Shown one piece after another: positions 26,646 through 36,216 of a stretch of DNA of 64,000 nt. The notes beneath the pieces were generated by a model, which saw nothing but the letters and a program-made list of their open reading frames with translations, was not told the origin of the DNA and ran no database searches. This DNA comes from Herbiconiux sp. (GTDB lineage Bacteria > Actinomycetota > Actinomycetes > Actinomycetales > Microbacteriaceae). The stretch spans positions 248,001 through 312,000 of the forward strand of contig NZ_SCVE01000006.1 of NCBI RefSeq assembly GCF_004297105.1, read 5' to 3'. Position numbers and translations under genes: made by a program. The number at the start of each line of letters is the position of its first letter. Within the stretch, counting starts at the first letter, position 1.

Positions 26646-29600
26646 TCCGACACCGCCTTGATCAGCTGGATGCGGTACTCGTAGCGGCTCTGGTTGTCGC
26701 GCTCCCCCGGGTCGGCCACGCCTCTGAACACCGCGCCCGCCATGCCCTCCGCCACCGTCTCGATACGTCGCTCGATCTCGGCGAGCCCCTCGTCGTCGAG
26801 CGGATGCTGCGTGCGCAGCGTGAAGGTCGACCCTCTGGTTCCCTTCGACACGTAGAGCAACTGGGCACCCCCGAGCACGTCGCCCGGCTCGATCCCCTCG
26901 ACCGAGTCGCGGATGAGCGCCACCTGATACGCGGCCATCTGGGCGTGCGCCGGCATGTCACCCTCGCTCACCGGGTACTTGCCCGTCTTCAGGTCGATCA
27001 CGCGCAGCGAGCCGTCGGCATCCCGCTCGACCCGGTCGATCGACCCACTCACGAGCGCGCGGCCCTGCCGGAAGGTGAACACCGCCTCGGCCCCCACGAG
27101 CTGTTTGCTGCCCGAGTTCTCGGCCCGCCGGAACTCCCGCAGGTAATCGGAGAGCCCGCGCAGCTTCGTCTCGAGAGCACGCCGCTCGCGCTGCTCGATC
27201 CAGGGCGCCTCGAACCGCAGTTCGCGCCAGCGCTCGTCGGCGGCCTCCTGCAGCTCCTCCGGACTCGGGTCGCGATCGGGGTCGGCGCTCGCCTGCTCCA
27301 TCACGGCGTGCACGATGGTGCCGATCCCGGCCGCGATACTGGGCGCGCCGCCCGCCACCTGATCCACGAACCACATGAGCGGCGAGTCCTCGAAGGCCTG
27401 GATACGTGAGGGCGACACCCGCACCACGGCCTCCTCGTCATCCGGATCGATGACGGGCTCCTCGGTCGACGACGGCAGCAGGCCGTACCACTCGGCGGGG
27501 TCGGCTCCGGGCACCCGCTCGGTGGCGAGTCGGGCCAGCGCGGCCGCGGCCCGGGCATCGCCCTCCTCCGTGACGCGCCGGCGCAGGTGCCCCGTGAGCC
27601 CGCGGAGGGAGAGCGGATGACGCACGGGGGGTACCGGGTCGGCATCCGGTGCCAGCCCGAAGAACGGCGAGGGCTGCTCGTCTTCGTTCGACACGCAGCT
27701 GAGCACGGTGAGCTCGCTCGACCGCGACACGGCGAGCGCGAACATCCGCAACTCGTCTGACAACACATCGGCCCGGGTCTGCTCGCCGATGCGGTCGCCG
27801 TCGGAGCCCGCACGGGAACCGCCGGAACCTCCGGCGTCGGCACCTGCACCGCTGCCGAGCGGGGCATCGCGCGGTGACCCGGCGCCATCCGCCCCCGCGC
27901 CTCCGGCGTCGGCGAGCGCGCTCAGACGCTGGGCATGCAGCAGCGAGCCGCGCAGCCGGAGGTTCGGCCAGACCGACTCCTGGAGGCCCGCGACCACGAC
28001 CACGGCGCACTCCGCGCCGACCGCTCCGGTGGGGGTCGTGACGAGCACCGAGTCGGAGCGGGAGCGCGGCGAGAGCGTGTCTTCAGGCACCTCGACCCCG
28101 AAGAACTCGTCGAGGAACAGGTCGGCGGGCCGATCGGGCTCCCGCTCGACCGAGCGCCGTGCGGCGGTGAAGAGCGCGACGGCGCCGTCGAGATGACGGT
28201 TGGCCTCATCCGCGACGATGCCGGTGCCCGCCGCGAGCTCGCCCCACCGGGCCGCGAGGTGGGTTCGCTGCCACAGCTCCCACAGCAGTTCCTCGATGCT
28301 GTCGCCGGCGCGGTACCGTTCGGCGACGGCGGCGAGGGTGGTGCCGAGCGCAGCGACCCGGCGGGCGGGCGCGGAATCGATCACCGCGAGCGACCCGGGC
28401 ACCCGCACCGCCTCTTCGAGCAGTTCGTCGGAGTGCCGCGATCCGCCGTGCGCGAGCTCTTCGTGCCGCAGCGCGAGCCGCAACCGCCGCAGCCCCACGG
28501 CGTCGACCCCGCCGAGCGGCCCCAGGATCACGGATGAGAGCACCTCGGGTGTCGGCTCCTGCCTCCCCACGGCGAGCGCCACACCTTCGGCGAGGTGGCG
28601 GGCCGCGTAGTCGTCGCGCAGTGCCTGCACGGCAGAGAGCGTGCGCGTGGGCACCTCGGCGAGCCCGAGCCCGCGTGCCATGGCGGGCACCAGCGCACCC
28701 GACCGGACCACCACGATCATCTGCGACCAGTCGGTGCCGTGCAGCAGGAAGCGCTCGCGCAGCAGCCGTGCCACGGTCGCCACCTCCCCGGCCCGCGTCT
28801 CGGCCCGGATCGTGAGCACCCGCCCCGCGGCGACCCCGGCAGCCGACGTACCCGCGTCGGCGGTGGCGCGCTGGCGGCCTGCGGCCGCCGCGCCGATGCG
28901 CTCGGTGACCCGCTGGGTGAACTCCCGGAGCGGCCCCTGCTGCCGATAGGAGGTGCCGAGCACCACGGGCGCACCTGTCGGCACCCCGAGCACCTGCGCG
29001 AGACGGCCGAGCGCCCGCACATCGGAGCCGCGGAAACCGGTGGTCGCGGCATCCGGATCTCCGAACGCCACCACGTCGGCACCCTGACGCGCGAACTCGC
29101 GCACGAGAGTGAGGGCGCCGATCGACAGGTCGTGGAAGTCATCGACCGCCACGAGGTCGAACCGCGATTCGACGTCGCCCGACCGCAGCGCCCGCCGGGC
29201 CTCCGCCAGCAGCTCGGCCGAGTCGAGTGAGGCCGACGGGAAGGCGTCGAGCACGCCGGCGTAGTCGCGGATGAACCCGCTCGCCGCGATCCACTCCGGC
29301 ACCCCGTGCTGCACGCCGAGCCGGCCGAGCGCGTCGGCGGAGATGCCGTTCTCGGTGGCGCGCATCATGAGCTCGCGCAGTTCGGTGCGGAACTCCCGCA
29401 GCCGCCGCACCTCGGGGGGCAGCGTGTCGGGCCAGCGCGACAGCGCCTCGCCCGTCTCCGTGTCGTCGATCTCGCCCTGCAGGATCTCGGCCACGATGTG
29501 GTCCTGCTCCGCCCCCGTGAGGAGCGCCACCGGCCGCACCGAGTCGCCGCGGGCCGCGGCGGCCGCCGCCGTGCTGCGCCGAACGATCTCGAACGCGGCC

Positions 29601-29896
29601 GAGTTCGCGGTGCGCGCCAGCGGCCCGTTGCTCGGGATGCCGAGCCTCAGGGCGATACGGTCGCGCAACCGCGTGGCGCTCTGCCGGGTGGGGGTGAGCA
29701 CGAGCACCCGCTCGGGGGCGACGCCGTGCTCGGCCACCCGGTGGGCCACCAGTTCGAGCAGGGTCACGGTCTTGCCGGTGCCCGGCGCCCCGATCACCGC
29801 GAAGGACGAGCCGGGCGCGCGCTCCACCGCCTCGCGCTGCGCCGGATCGAGATCGGGCACAGCGGCGTGCGAAGGGGATGGGGCGTCGTTCGTCAC
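26642..29896 (-). CDS. adnA: AdnA-like helicase-nuclease subunit
   Basis: The 1084-residue protein has a UvrD-like fold with Walker A VIGAPGTGKTVTLLELV, VAVDDFHDLSIGAL in place of motif II, and GDPDAATTGFRG in place of motif III. A C-terminal PD-(D/E)XK nuclease carries SGSIDRVERD and VIDLKTGKYP. The divergence of motif II (DDFH for the usual DExx) fits the less active motor of the AdnAB pair. GTG 29896 is chosen because the sequence starting TNDAPSPSHAAVPDLDPAQ leads straight into the Q-motif region; GTG 29905 is possible. The stop overlaps the adnB ATG. It acts with AdnB in break resection. Confidence 0.9.
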   Translation of the reverse strand: MTNDAPSPSHAAVPDLDPAQREAVERAPGSSFAVIGAPGTGKTVTLLELVAHRVAEHGVAPERVLVLTPTRQSATRLRDRIALRLGIPSNGPLARTANSAAFEIVRRSTAAAAAARGDSVRPVALLTGAEQDHIVAEILQGEIDDTETGEALSRWPDTLPPEVRRLREFRTELRELMMRATENGISADALGRLGVQHGVPEWIAASGFIRDYAGVLDAFPSASLDSAELLAEARRALRSGDVESRFDLVAVDDFHDLSIGALTLVREFARQGADVVAFGDPDAATTGFRGSDVRALGRLAQVLGVPTGAPVVLGTSYRQQGPLREFTQRVTERIGAAAAGRQRATADAGTSAAGVAAGRVLTIRAETRAGEVATVARLLRERFLLHGTDWSQMIVVVRSGALVPAMARGLGLAEVPTRTLSAVQALRDDYAARHLAEGVALAVGRQEPTPEVLSSVILGPLGGVDAVGLRRLRLALRHEELAHGGSRHSDELLEEAVRVPGSLAVIDSAPARRVAALGTTLAAVAERYRAGDSIEELLWELWQRTHLAARWGELAAGTGIVADEANRHLDGAVALFTAARRSVEREPDRPADLFLDEFFGVEVPEDTLSPRSRSDSVLVTTPTGAVGAECAVVVVAGLQESVWPNLRLRGSLLHAQRLSALADAGGAGADGAGSPRDAPLGSGAGADAGGSGGSRAGSDGDRIGEQTRADVLSDELRMFALAVSRSSELTVLSCVSNEDEQPSPFFGLAPDADPVPPVRHPLSLRGLTGHLRRRVTEEGDARAAAALARLATERVPGADPAEWYGLLPSSTEEPVIDPDDEEAVVRVSPSRIQAFEDSPLMWFVDQVAGGAPSIAAGIGTIVHAVMEQASADPDRDPSPEELQEAADERWRELRFEAPWIEQRERRALETKLRGLSDYLREFRRAENSGSKQLVGAEAVFTFRQGRALVSGSIDRVERDADGSLRVIDLKTGKYPVSEGDMPAHAQMAAYQVALIRDSVEGIEPGDVLGGAQLLYVSKGTRGSTFTLRTQHPLDDEGLAEIERRIETVAEGMAGAVFRGVADPGERDNQSRYEYRIQLIKAVSE

Positions 29897-30055
29897 GGCA
29901 TCCACGGTACTGGTCGGCACCGACACCACGGGTCTCGCGGCGTGTTCGCTGTGGGCTGGTGCCCGGGGCCTGTGGAAAGGACCGGATGCCCCCGGCGCGT
30001 ACCGTAATCTGGGCTGGTGATCGCCAATCCGGTCACGTGATGTGAAAGGCACCTG

Positions 30056-30280
30056 ATGGACATTCGTATCGGCATCGCCAACTCCCCCCGAGAGCTCAAC
30101 TTCGAGTCGAGCCAGACCCCCGCGGAGATCGAGAAGGCCGTCGCGGCCGCGCTCACCGACGGCGGCACCCACGTCTCGCTCACCGACAACAAGGGCAAGG
30201 TCTACCTCGTGCCCGTCGCCTCCCTCTCCTACGTCGAGATCGGCAGCGAGGAATCGCGCCGCGTCGGCTTCGTCGGCTAG
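30056..30280 (+). CDS. DUF3107 family small protein
   Basis: The 74-residue protein matches the short actinobacterial DUF3107 family (MDIRIGIANSPRELNFES, then EIEKAVAAAL and GKVYLVPVASLSYVEIG). It is soluble and predicted alpha/beta, with no catalytic motif. It is divergent from adnA and ten bases upstream of a small membrane protein gene. Its function is unknown. Confidence 0.88.
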   Translation: MDIRIGIANSPRELNFESSQTPAEIEKAVAAALTDGGTHVSLTDNKGKVYLVPVASLSYVEIGSEESRRVGFVG

Positions 30281-30289
30281 CGTTCCCTC

Positions 30290-30598
30290 ATGGAACTCCT
30301 GTTCATCACCCTCGGCGGCATCATCCTGGGCCTCGGCGCACGCTATCTGCTGCCGAACCGCGACCGGCACGGTGTGATCCTCATCCCCGCCATCGGCGCT
30401 GCGGTGTCGGCCGTGGTGTGGGTCGCCCTCACCTGGCTCGGCTGGGCGTGGGACGGTGGATGGATCTGGGTGGTGAGCCTCGTGGTCACGGCCGTCGTGG
30501 TCGTGGTGGCCGACATCCTGATCGGTCGCATGCGCAAAGAACACGACGCCGAGCGTCTCGAGCTGCTGCTGTCAGGGCGGGTGCCGCTCCCCGAGTAG
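30290..30598 (+). CDS. Small membrane protein of unknown function
   Basis: The 102-residue protein has three predicted membrane segments (residues 3-20, about 30-50 and 58-80) and a basic, charged C-terminus (GRMRKEHDAERLE). It starts ten bases after the DUF3107 stop, so the two are probably cotranscribed. No family motif is recognised beyond a Trp-rich second loop (WLGWAWDGGWIW). The following 64-bp convergent gap holds only a small GTCGGC/GCCGAC hairpin at 30601-30618. Confidence 0.8.
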   Translation: MELLFITLGGIILGLGARYLLPNRDRHGVILIPAIGAAVSAVVWVALTWLGWAWDGGWIWVVSLVVTAVVVVVADILIGRMRKEHDAERLELLLSGRVPLPE

Positions 30599-30662
30599 CC
30601 GTCGGCCACTCAGCCGACCACTCGCTGCGTCGGGCCTCCGTCGCGGCTCCGGCCGGCCGGTC

Positions 30663-31385
30663 TCAGGCGGTGAGGCCGAGCTGGTCCATGCGCCGTGTGT
30701 GCGCCGCGATCATCTCGGTGAACACGGGCTCGATGCGCTGCTCGTCCGATTCCGGGTTGCCCGTGAGGTGGATGGCCGAGCGCGCCACCAGCAGGGTGTC
30801 ACCCACGACACGCCGGCCCCACAGCGCCAGACGCGAGCCCAGTACCGGGTCGGCCGCGATGGCATCCGACAGCACGTCGATGAGGGCCCGTCGGCCGGTC
30901 TCGGCGTCGAGGATGGTGATGCAGCGCGGCGCGATGTCGCCGGGCAGACCCGCGGCGAGCAGCTTGAAGAAGTCGTCGAGGATGCCCGCCGTGAGGTACA
31001 CGCTGGCCAGCTGCTCGTACCAGTCGGCGCCTTTCACGACGGCGCGATAGCGGTCGATCCCGATGGTGAAGGGCTCGATCACCGCGGCAGGATCATCGAC
31101 GCGCCGCCGGATCTCGGCCACGAGTCGCTCGTGCTTGTCGAGTGCCTGGCTGGCCGCGGGCGCAAGTGCCTGCTTGGTGGCCACGCTCGGTGCGGCGGCG
31201 ATGGCATCCGAGACCTCTTCGAAGATCGCCAGCTGCACGTAGGCGGCCTGACCGAGATAGGGAAGTACCTCGGGCGTCAATTCGGCCAGGTTCACCTTGG
31301 GGTAGACCGTGTCCTCCCGGGGCCGGAGCCGCGGGATGTCGATGCGCACCTTCGGGCGGCGGAGGAATCCGAACACGACGCTCAT
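30663..31385 (-). CDS. Ferritin-like fold (MiaE-like) protein
   Basis: The 240-residue helical protein resembles the actinobacterial ferritin-like family related to the tRNA hydroxylase MiaE. It has ExxH-type helix elements, such as QLAIFEEVSDAI and ALDKHERLVAEIRRRVD, and a long C-terminal helix. ATG 31385 begins MSVVFGFLRRPKVRI. It is divergent from the DEAD-box helicase gene. Diiron binding is possible, but not all ligands can be identified by eye; tRNA modification is therefore only one option. Confidence 0.8.
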   Translation of the reverse strand: MSVVFGFLRRPKVRIDIPRLRPREDTVYPKVNLAELTPEVLPYLGQAAYVQLAIFEEVSDAIAAAPSVATKQALAPAASQALDKHERLVAEIRRRVDDPAAVIEPFTIGIDRYRAVVKGADWYEQLASVYLTAGILDDFFKLLAAGLPGDIAPRCITILDAETGRRALIDVLSDAIAADPVLGSRLALWGRRVVGDTLLVARSAIHLTGNPESDEQRIEPVFTEMIAAHTRRMDQLGLTA

Positions 31386-31571
31386 CCTATAAGAGCGCAG
31401 ATGTGAGTCCCGGTCGACTAAACTCGACCCGGGCCCTGACGAAACTCGGGGCAATCGCCGCTGTCCGACGCCATCGTCGGATCCGCTCGCGTCTGATCGC
31501 AGCATGTGCCCCGCACAGTTCTCACCGCAGTGCTCATCCCCAGCGGCTCGCAACCACGACAGGTATCCATA
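31386..31571 (+). promoter_or_regulatory. Long leader region of the DEAD-box helicase gene
   Basis: This 186-bp divergent gap separates the ferritin-like gene from the helicase start. A TAAACT -10-like hexamer occurs at 31419-31424, inside an imperfect inverted repeat (CCCGGTCGA...TCGACCCGGG). If used for the helicase it would give a leader of about 140 nt, as is common for autoregulated RNA helicases. No -35 or known riboswitch is visible. Confidence 0.35.
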
Positions 31572-33104
31572 GTGACTTTCAGTGAACTCAACATCGACCA
31601 GGACATGGTCGACGCTCTGGCCGCGAAGGGGATTCTCGAACCCTTCCCCATTCAGGAGCAGACCATCCCCCTCGCCCTCGACGGGCAAGACATCATCGGC
31701 CAGGCCAAGACGGGCACCGGCAAGACCTTCGGCTTCGGTCTCCCGCTCATCCAGCGTCTGGGTCTCGACCCCGAGCCCGGCGTCAAGGCGCTCGTGGTCG
31801 TGCCCACGCGCGAACTGTGCGTACAGGTCACCGAAGACCTCGAGATCGCCGCGGGGAACCGCCCCACCAAGATCGTCTCGATCTACGGCGGCAAGGCCTA
31901 CGAAGGCCAGATCGAGCAGATCAAGGCCGGCGCGCAGATCGTCGTCGGTACTCCCGGCCGCCTCCTCGACCTCGCCGGCCAGCGTCTGCTGAACCTCGGC
32001 GCCGTGCAGGAGATGGTGCTCGACGAGGCCGACAAGATGCTCGACCTCGGCTTCCTCGCCGACATCGAGAAGCTCTTCGCACAGACCCCGGCCGGCCGGC
32101 ACACCATGCTCTTCTCGGCCACCATGCCCGGCCCGATCGTGGCGCTCGCGCGCCGCTTCATGAACCGGCCCATCCACATCCGCGCGACGGATCCCGATGA
32201 GGGGCTCACGCAGGCCAACATCAAGCACCTCATCTACCGCGCCCACAACATGGACAAAGACGAGGTCATCGCCCGCATCCTGCAGGCCGAGGGCCGAGGC
32301 AAGACCGTGGTGTTCACCCGCACCAAGCGCGCCGCCGCCAAGCTCGTCGAGGAGCTCAACGACCGCGGCTTCAACGCCGCCGCCGTGCACGGCGACCTCA
32401 ACCAGGAGCAGCGCGAACGTGCCATGGCCGCCTTCAAGGCCGGCAAGAAAGACATCCTGATCGCCACGGATGTCGCGGCGCGCGGTATCGACGTCGACGA
32501 CGTCACCCACGTGATCAACCACACCATCCCGGATGACGACAAGACCTACCTGCACCGCGCCGGCCGTACGGGCCGCGCCGGCAAGACGGGTATCGCCGTC
32601 ACGTTCGTCGACTGGGACGACCTGCACAAGTGGGCCCTCATCAACCGCGCCCTCGAGTTCGGCCAGCCCGAGCCCACCGAGACCTACTCGTCGTCGCCGC
32701 ACCTGTTCACCGACCTGAACATCCCCGAGGGCACCCGCGGGCGCCTCAGGGCGAGCACCCGCTCGGAAGAGGCACGCCCGAGCTCCGGCTCGGCGGGCGG
32801 CTCCGGTGACCGCGGCGGCCGAGGCGGATCGCGTTCGAGCGGCCAGGGCGGTTCGCGCTCGGGTGGCCAGGCCGGCAGTGGCTCCGCAGAGGGCGGCTCC
32901 CGCCCGCCCCGCAGTCGCAACCGCTCGCGCGGTGACTCCGCCGGCCCCGCCGAGGGTGCCGCGACCACGACGGCCACCGCAGACACCTCTTCGGCCGCCT
33001 CGACGGAGTCCACCTCCACGGGCGCCGGCTCCGAGCACCACGACGGCAACAGCGCCCCGCGCCGCCGCTCGCGCACCCGCCGCCGCGCTCCGCGCGCGGA
33101 GTAG
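31572..33104 (+). CDS. DEAD-box ATP-dependent RNA helicase (RhlE/DeaD type)
   Basis: The 510-residue helicase has the Q motif PFPIQEQTIPLAL, motif I AKTGTGKTFGFG, Ia PTRELCVQ, II VLDEADKMLD, III SATMPG, V ATDVAARGIDVD and VI HRAGRTGRAGK. From residue about 395 onward the tail is low complexity with Gly/Ser/Arg repeats and an Arg-rich end (SRTRRRAPRAE), which usually provides general RNA binding. GTG 31572 fits the conserved TFSELNIDQ beginning. It remodels structured RNA in ribosome assembly or mRNA decay. Confidence 0.93.
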   Translation: MTFSELNIDQDMVDALAAKGILEPFPIQEQTIPLALDGQDIIGQAKTGTGKTFGFGLPLIQRLGLDPEPGVKALVVVPTRELCVQVTEDLEIAAGNRPTKIVSIYGGKAYEGQIEQIKAGAQIVVGTPGRLLDLAGQRLLNLGAVQEMVLDEADKMLDLGFLADIEKLFAQTPAGRHTMLFSATMPGPIVALARRFMNRPIHIRATDPDEGLTQANIKHLIYRAHNMDKDEVIARILQAEGRGKTVVFTRTKRAAAKLVEELNDRGFNAAAVHGDLNQEQRERAMAAFKAGKKDILIATDVAARGIDVDDVTHVINHTIPDDDKTYLHRAGRTGRAGKTGIAVTFVDWDDLHKWALINRALEFGQPEPTETYSSSPHLFTDLNIPEGTRGRLRASTRSEEARPSSGSAGGSGDRGGRGGSRSSGQGGSRSGGQAGSGSAEGGSRPPRSRNRSRGDSAGPAEGAATTTATADTSSAASTESTSTGAGSEHHDGNSAPRRRSRTRRRAPRAE

Positions 33105-33135
33105 TCACTGGCCCGCGGTTAAAGTCGCGTGACGC

Positions 33136-33203
33136 TGTAAGTACGCAAATAGAGAAGACCGACGCCATATACGGGCTCGGTCTTCTCTATGTGCGTACTT
33201 ACA
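33136..33203. repeat. Long palindrome between convergent genes
   Basis: Arms of 27 bp (33136-33162 and 33177-33203) pair with one mismatch around a 14-nt loop. The arms begin TGTAAGTACGCA and end AGAGAAGACCGA, noticeably less GC-rich than the surroundings. The element ends three bases before the stop codon of the PHP gene and starts 31 bp after the helicase stop. It may act as a bidirectional terminator but is longer than usual. Confidence 0.8.
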
Positions 33204-33206
33204 CGG

Positions 33207-34082
33207 TCACGACGGCGGGTAGACCGGGTTCGAACCGGTCGCACGCGTGATGAGGGCGTCGAGCACCTCGGGCGACGTGGTGTTCTCGCCCAGACGGTTC
33301 GGCTTGCCCGCGCCGTGGTAGTCGCTCGAGCCCGTCAGCGCGAGACCGTAGCGCGACGCGAGATGCTGCAGACGCACCCGCCCCTCCGGCGTGTTCTCGC
33401 GGTGGTCGATCTCGAGCCCGAATAGCCCGGCGTCGACCAGTTGCCCGATCACCGGTTCCAACTGCATGTCGGCCCGCGACCGGGTGGCCGGATGCGCGAT
33501 CACCGGCACTCCCCCGGCCGCCACCACGAGGCGCACGGCCTCGAGCGGCTCCGGTGCGTCGTGGGGCTGGTAGTAGCCGGCCCGCCAGTGCAGGATGCCG
33601 GCGAACGCCGCACTCCGATCGGGCGCGAGTCCTCGCGCCACGAGCGCGTCGGCGATGTGCGGGCGCCCCACGGTCGCGCCGGGTTCGGTCTGCGCGAGCA
33701 CGTCGTCCCAGGTCACGTCGTAGTCGCGCGAGATGCGTTCCACCATCTGCTCGGCCCGCAGCAGCCGCGCCTCCCGGATGCGCGCCGTGGCGTCGAGCAG
33801 ATCGGCATCCGCGGGATCGAACAGATAGGCCAAGAGGTGCACGCTCGACCACCCGATCCGGGTGCTCAGCTCCATCCCGGGGATCAGCGTGATCCCGGCG
33901 CTCTCGGCCGCGGCGGAGGCCTCGCCCCACCCTGCGGTGGAGTCGTGATCGGTGAGCGCCACCGTGCCGAGACCGGCTGCGGCGGCAGCCCGCACAAGCT
34001 CCGCAGGCGACTCCGTGCCGTCGGAGACCCGGCTGTGGGTGTGCAGGTCGATCGGCCCGGTGAACCGCCGATCGGAAGACAT
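33207..34082 (-). CDS. PHP domain phosphoesterase
   Basis: The 291-residue protein has PHP-type metal motifs: DLHTHSRVSDG (residues 12-22), LTDHDSTAG, the glutamate in GMELST, VIAHPATR and SSDYHG. These match the YciV/TrpH (RNase AM-like) branch that hydrolyses 3',5'-nucleoside bisphosphates or trims RNA 5' ends. ATG 34082 is preferred to longer starts because the conserved part begins directly behind it. The gene is divergent from an aminopeptidase gene. The substrate assignment within PHP proteins is inferred. Confidence 0.88.
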   Translation of the reverse strand: MSSDRRFTGPIDLHTHSRVSDGTESPAELVRAAAAAGLGTVALTDHDSTAGWGEASAAAESAGITLIPGMELSTRIGWSSVHLLAYLFDPADADLLDATARIREARLLRAEQMVERISRDYDVTWDDVLAQTEPGATVGRPHIADALVARGLAPDRSAAFAGILHWRAGYYQPHDAPEPLEAVRLVVAAGGVPVIAHPATRSRADMQLEPVIGQLVDAGLFGLEIDHRENTPEGRVRLQHLASRYGLALTGSSDYHGAGKPNRLGENTTSPEVLDALITRATGSNPVYPPS

Positions 34083-34149
34083 CCCCCAATCGTACTCAGT
34101 CGCCTGTCCCCGCAGACGCACACCCAGGTCACGGGTGGAGAATGGACGC

Positions 34150-35622
34150 ATGGCTGAGACGACCGCAGAGACCACCGCCACCCACGCGAATACCGAGACG
34201 CCGGAGCCCAGGGCCACCAGCAACCGCTCCACCACACCGGGGTCGGATGCCTTCCGCGACTACATCGGCAGTGGCTGGGCCGAGCGCGTCGACACTCTTC
34301 CGCCCGCTCGCGAGCAGGCGCGATTCGCCGCCGAGCGGCGTGCACGCCTCAGCGAGCAGTTCCCCGGCAAGCGCCTCGTCATCCCCTCCGGCGCGCCGAA
34401 GCAGCGCTCCAACGACACCGACTACCCGTATCGAGCCCACTCCGCGTTCTCCTACCTCACCGGCTGGGCCTCGGATGCGGAGCCCGGCGCCTACCTGGTT
34501 CTCGAGCCCTCTGACGCCGGCCACGAGTCCACCCTCTACTTCCGCGAGCGCGCCGGCCGCGACTCCGACGAGTTCTACGCCAACCCCGAGATCGGCGAGT
34601 TCTGGATCGGCCCCCGTCCCTCGCTCGAGCAGGTCGCAAGCGACCTCGCCCTGCCCACCCGTGGCATCGCCGAGTTCGACTCCGTCGACTTCGACGACAC
34701 CACTCTCGTGCTGCGCGAAGCCGACGAGAGCCTCCCCGCCGGCGCCGGCGACGGCGGAGACGCCGACCTCGCGCGGGTGCTCTCCGAGATGCGCCTCGTG
34801 AAAGACGCTTACGAGATCGAGCAGATGCGCCGGGCCGTCGCCGCGACGGCGCACGGCTTCGACGACGTCGTGGCCGACTTCGTGCGCTCGAGCCGCCACG
34901 AGCGCGGCGAGCGCCTCGTCGAAGGCGTGTTCAACACGCGAGCCCGCCTCGACGGCAACACCGTGGGCTACGACACGATCGCCGCCTCGGGCCCGCACGC
35001 CTGCATCCTGCACTGGACGCGCAACGACGGCCCCGTGGTACCCGGCGACCTCATCCTGCTGGATGCCGGTATCGAGCTCGACAGTCTCTACACCGCCGAC
35101 ATCACCCGCACGATCCCCGTGAACGGCACCTTCACCGAGGTGCAGCGCCGGGTGTACGAGGCCGTGCGCGAGGCGGCGGATGCGGCGTTCGCCATCGTGC
35201 GGCCGGGCATCCGCTTCCGCGAGATCCACCAGACGGCCATGCAGGTCATCGCGAAACGTACCGCCGAGTGGGGCCTCCTGCCCGTCACCGCCGAGGAGGC
35301 GCTCGAGGCCGACAACCAGCAGCACCGTCGCTACATGGTGCACGGCACGAGCCACCACCTCGGCATCGATGTGCACGACTGCGCGAAGGCCCGCCGTGAG
35401 ATGTACCTCGACGGCGTGCTCGAGCCGGGCATGGTGTTCACCATCGAACCGGGCCTCTACTTCCAGCCCGACGACCTCACGGTGCCGGTGGAGATGCGCG
35501 GCATCGGCGTGCGCATCGAGGACGACATCCTGGTGACGGCGGATGGCGCCGAGAACCTCTCGGCCGGCATCCCCCGCACGGCCGACGAGGTCGAGGCCTG
35601 GTACGCCCGCCTGCAGGCGTAG
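34150..35622 (+). CDS. Xaa-Pro aminopeptidase (aminopeptidase P, M24B)
   Basis: The 490-residue peptidase has the N-terminal aminopeptidase-P domain (YPYRAHSAFSYLTGW) and the C-terminal pita-bread domain with all five metal ligands visible: LILLDAG, TADITRT, the His in HGTSHHLGIDVHD, TIEPGLYF and RIEDDILV. It removes N-terminal residues preceding proline with two Mn ions. ATG 34150, with GGAG upstream, gives a Thr-rich leader of about 30 residues; longer starts run into the divergent PHP promoter. Confidence 0.93.
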   Translation: MAETTAETTATHANTETPEPRATSNRSTTPGSDAFRDYIGSGWAERVDTLPPAREQARFAAERRARLSEQFPGKRLVIPSGAPKQRSNDTDYPYRAHSAFSYLTGWASDAEPGAYLVLEPSDAGHESTLYFRERAGRDSDEFYANPEIGEFWIGPRPSLEQVASDLALPTRGIAEFDSVDFDDTTLVLREADESLPAGAGDGGDADLARVLSEMRLVKDAYEIEQMRRAVAATAHGFDDVVADFVRSSRHERGERLVEGVFNTRARLDGNTVGYDTIAASGPHACILHWTRNDGPVVPGDLILLDAGIELDSLYTADITRTIPVNGTFTEVQRRVYEAVREAADAAFAIVRPGIRFREIHQTAMQVIAKRTAEWGLLPVTAEEALEADNQQHRRYMVHGTSHHLGIDVHDCAKARREMYLDGVLEPGMVFTIEPGLYFQPDDLTVPVEMRGIGVRIEDDILVTADGAENLSAGIPRTADEVEAWYARLQA

Positions 35623-35646
35623 CCGCGTCCGCGCCCCGCTCAGCCG

Positions 35647-36144
35647 CTAGCGCTCTTCGGGCGACTCGAGGATGTTGCGGGCGCGGTTGGCGTGCTCGGG
35701 TTCGACGATCACCGAGTACGACGTGGCGATCACCTGCATCACCGAGGTGAAGTCGCGGCGCCGACGGTTGATGCTGTACGCGGCGATGTTGAAGAACAAG
35801 CCGAAACCGGCACCGATGAGCGCGGCCGCGCCGAGGAAGAGCGCGCTGGTGGTGGTCGGCGAGAGCAGCACGAGCAACAGCCCGAAGAACAACCCGAGCC
35901 AGAGGCCGGAGAGCGCTCCTGCGAGGGCCGCCCGCCCGTAACTCCGTTTGCCTGTGACCTGCTCGACGGTCTTCAAGTCGCTCCCGATGATCGACACCGA
36001 CTTCAGCGGGAAGTCGCTCTGCGCGAGCCGTTCGACCGCGGCCTGGGCTTCCGCATAACCCTCGTACGTTCCCACCGTGTCTCCCGTGGGCAGGGTCGCG
36101 AATAGCGAGGAGGTGCGTCGGGCTTGTGGCGGGCGATCAGTCAC
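35647..36144 (-). CDS. General stress protein 17M-like membrane protein
   Basis: The 165-residue protein has an N-terminal GSP17M-like domain (TYEGYAEAQAAVERLAQSDFP, then VSIIGSDLKTVE) followed by two membrane helices (about residues 72-122) and a short C-terminal cytoplasmic part. The family is found in actinobacteria and has no known biochemical activity. It ends 24 bp from the convergent aminopeptidase and is divergent from the MgtE-N gene. Confidence 0.85.
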   Translation of the reverse strand: MTDRPPQARRTSSLFATLPTGDTVGTYEGYAEAQAAVERLAQSDFPLKSVSIIGSDLKTVEQVTGKRSYGRAALAGALSGLWLGLFFGLLLVLLSPTTTSALFLGAAALIGAGFGLFFNIAAYSINRRRRDFTSVMQVIATSYSVIVEPEHANRARNILESPEER

Positions 36145-36216
36145 CGCCCCATTCTTCCACGCGCGCCTGTGCGCCCCTCCGGGTCGGGGCTGAAGTGAAG
36201 GTCTAAGTTAGTAGTC

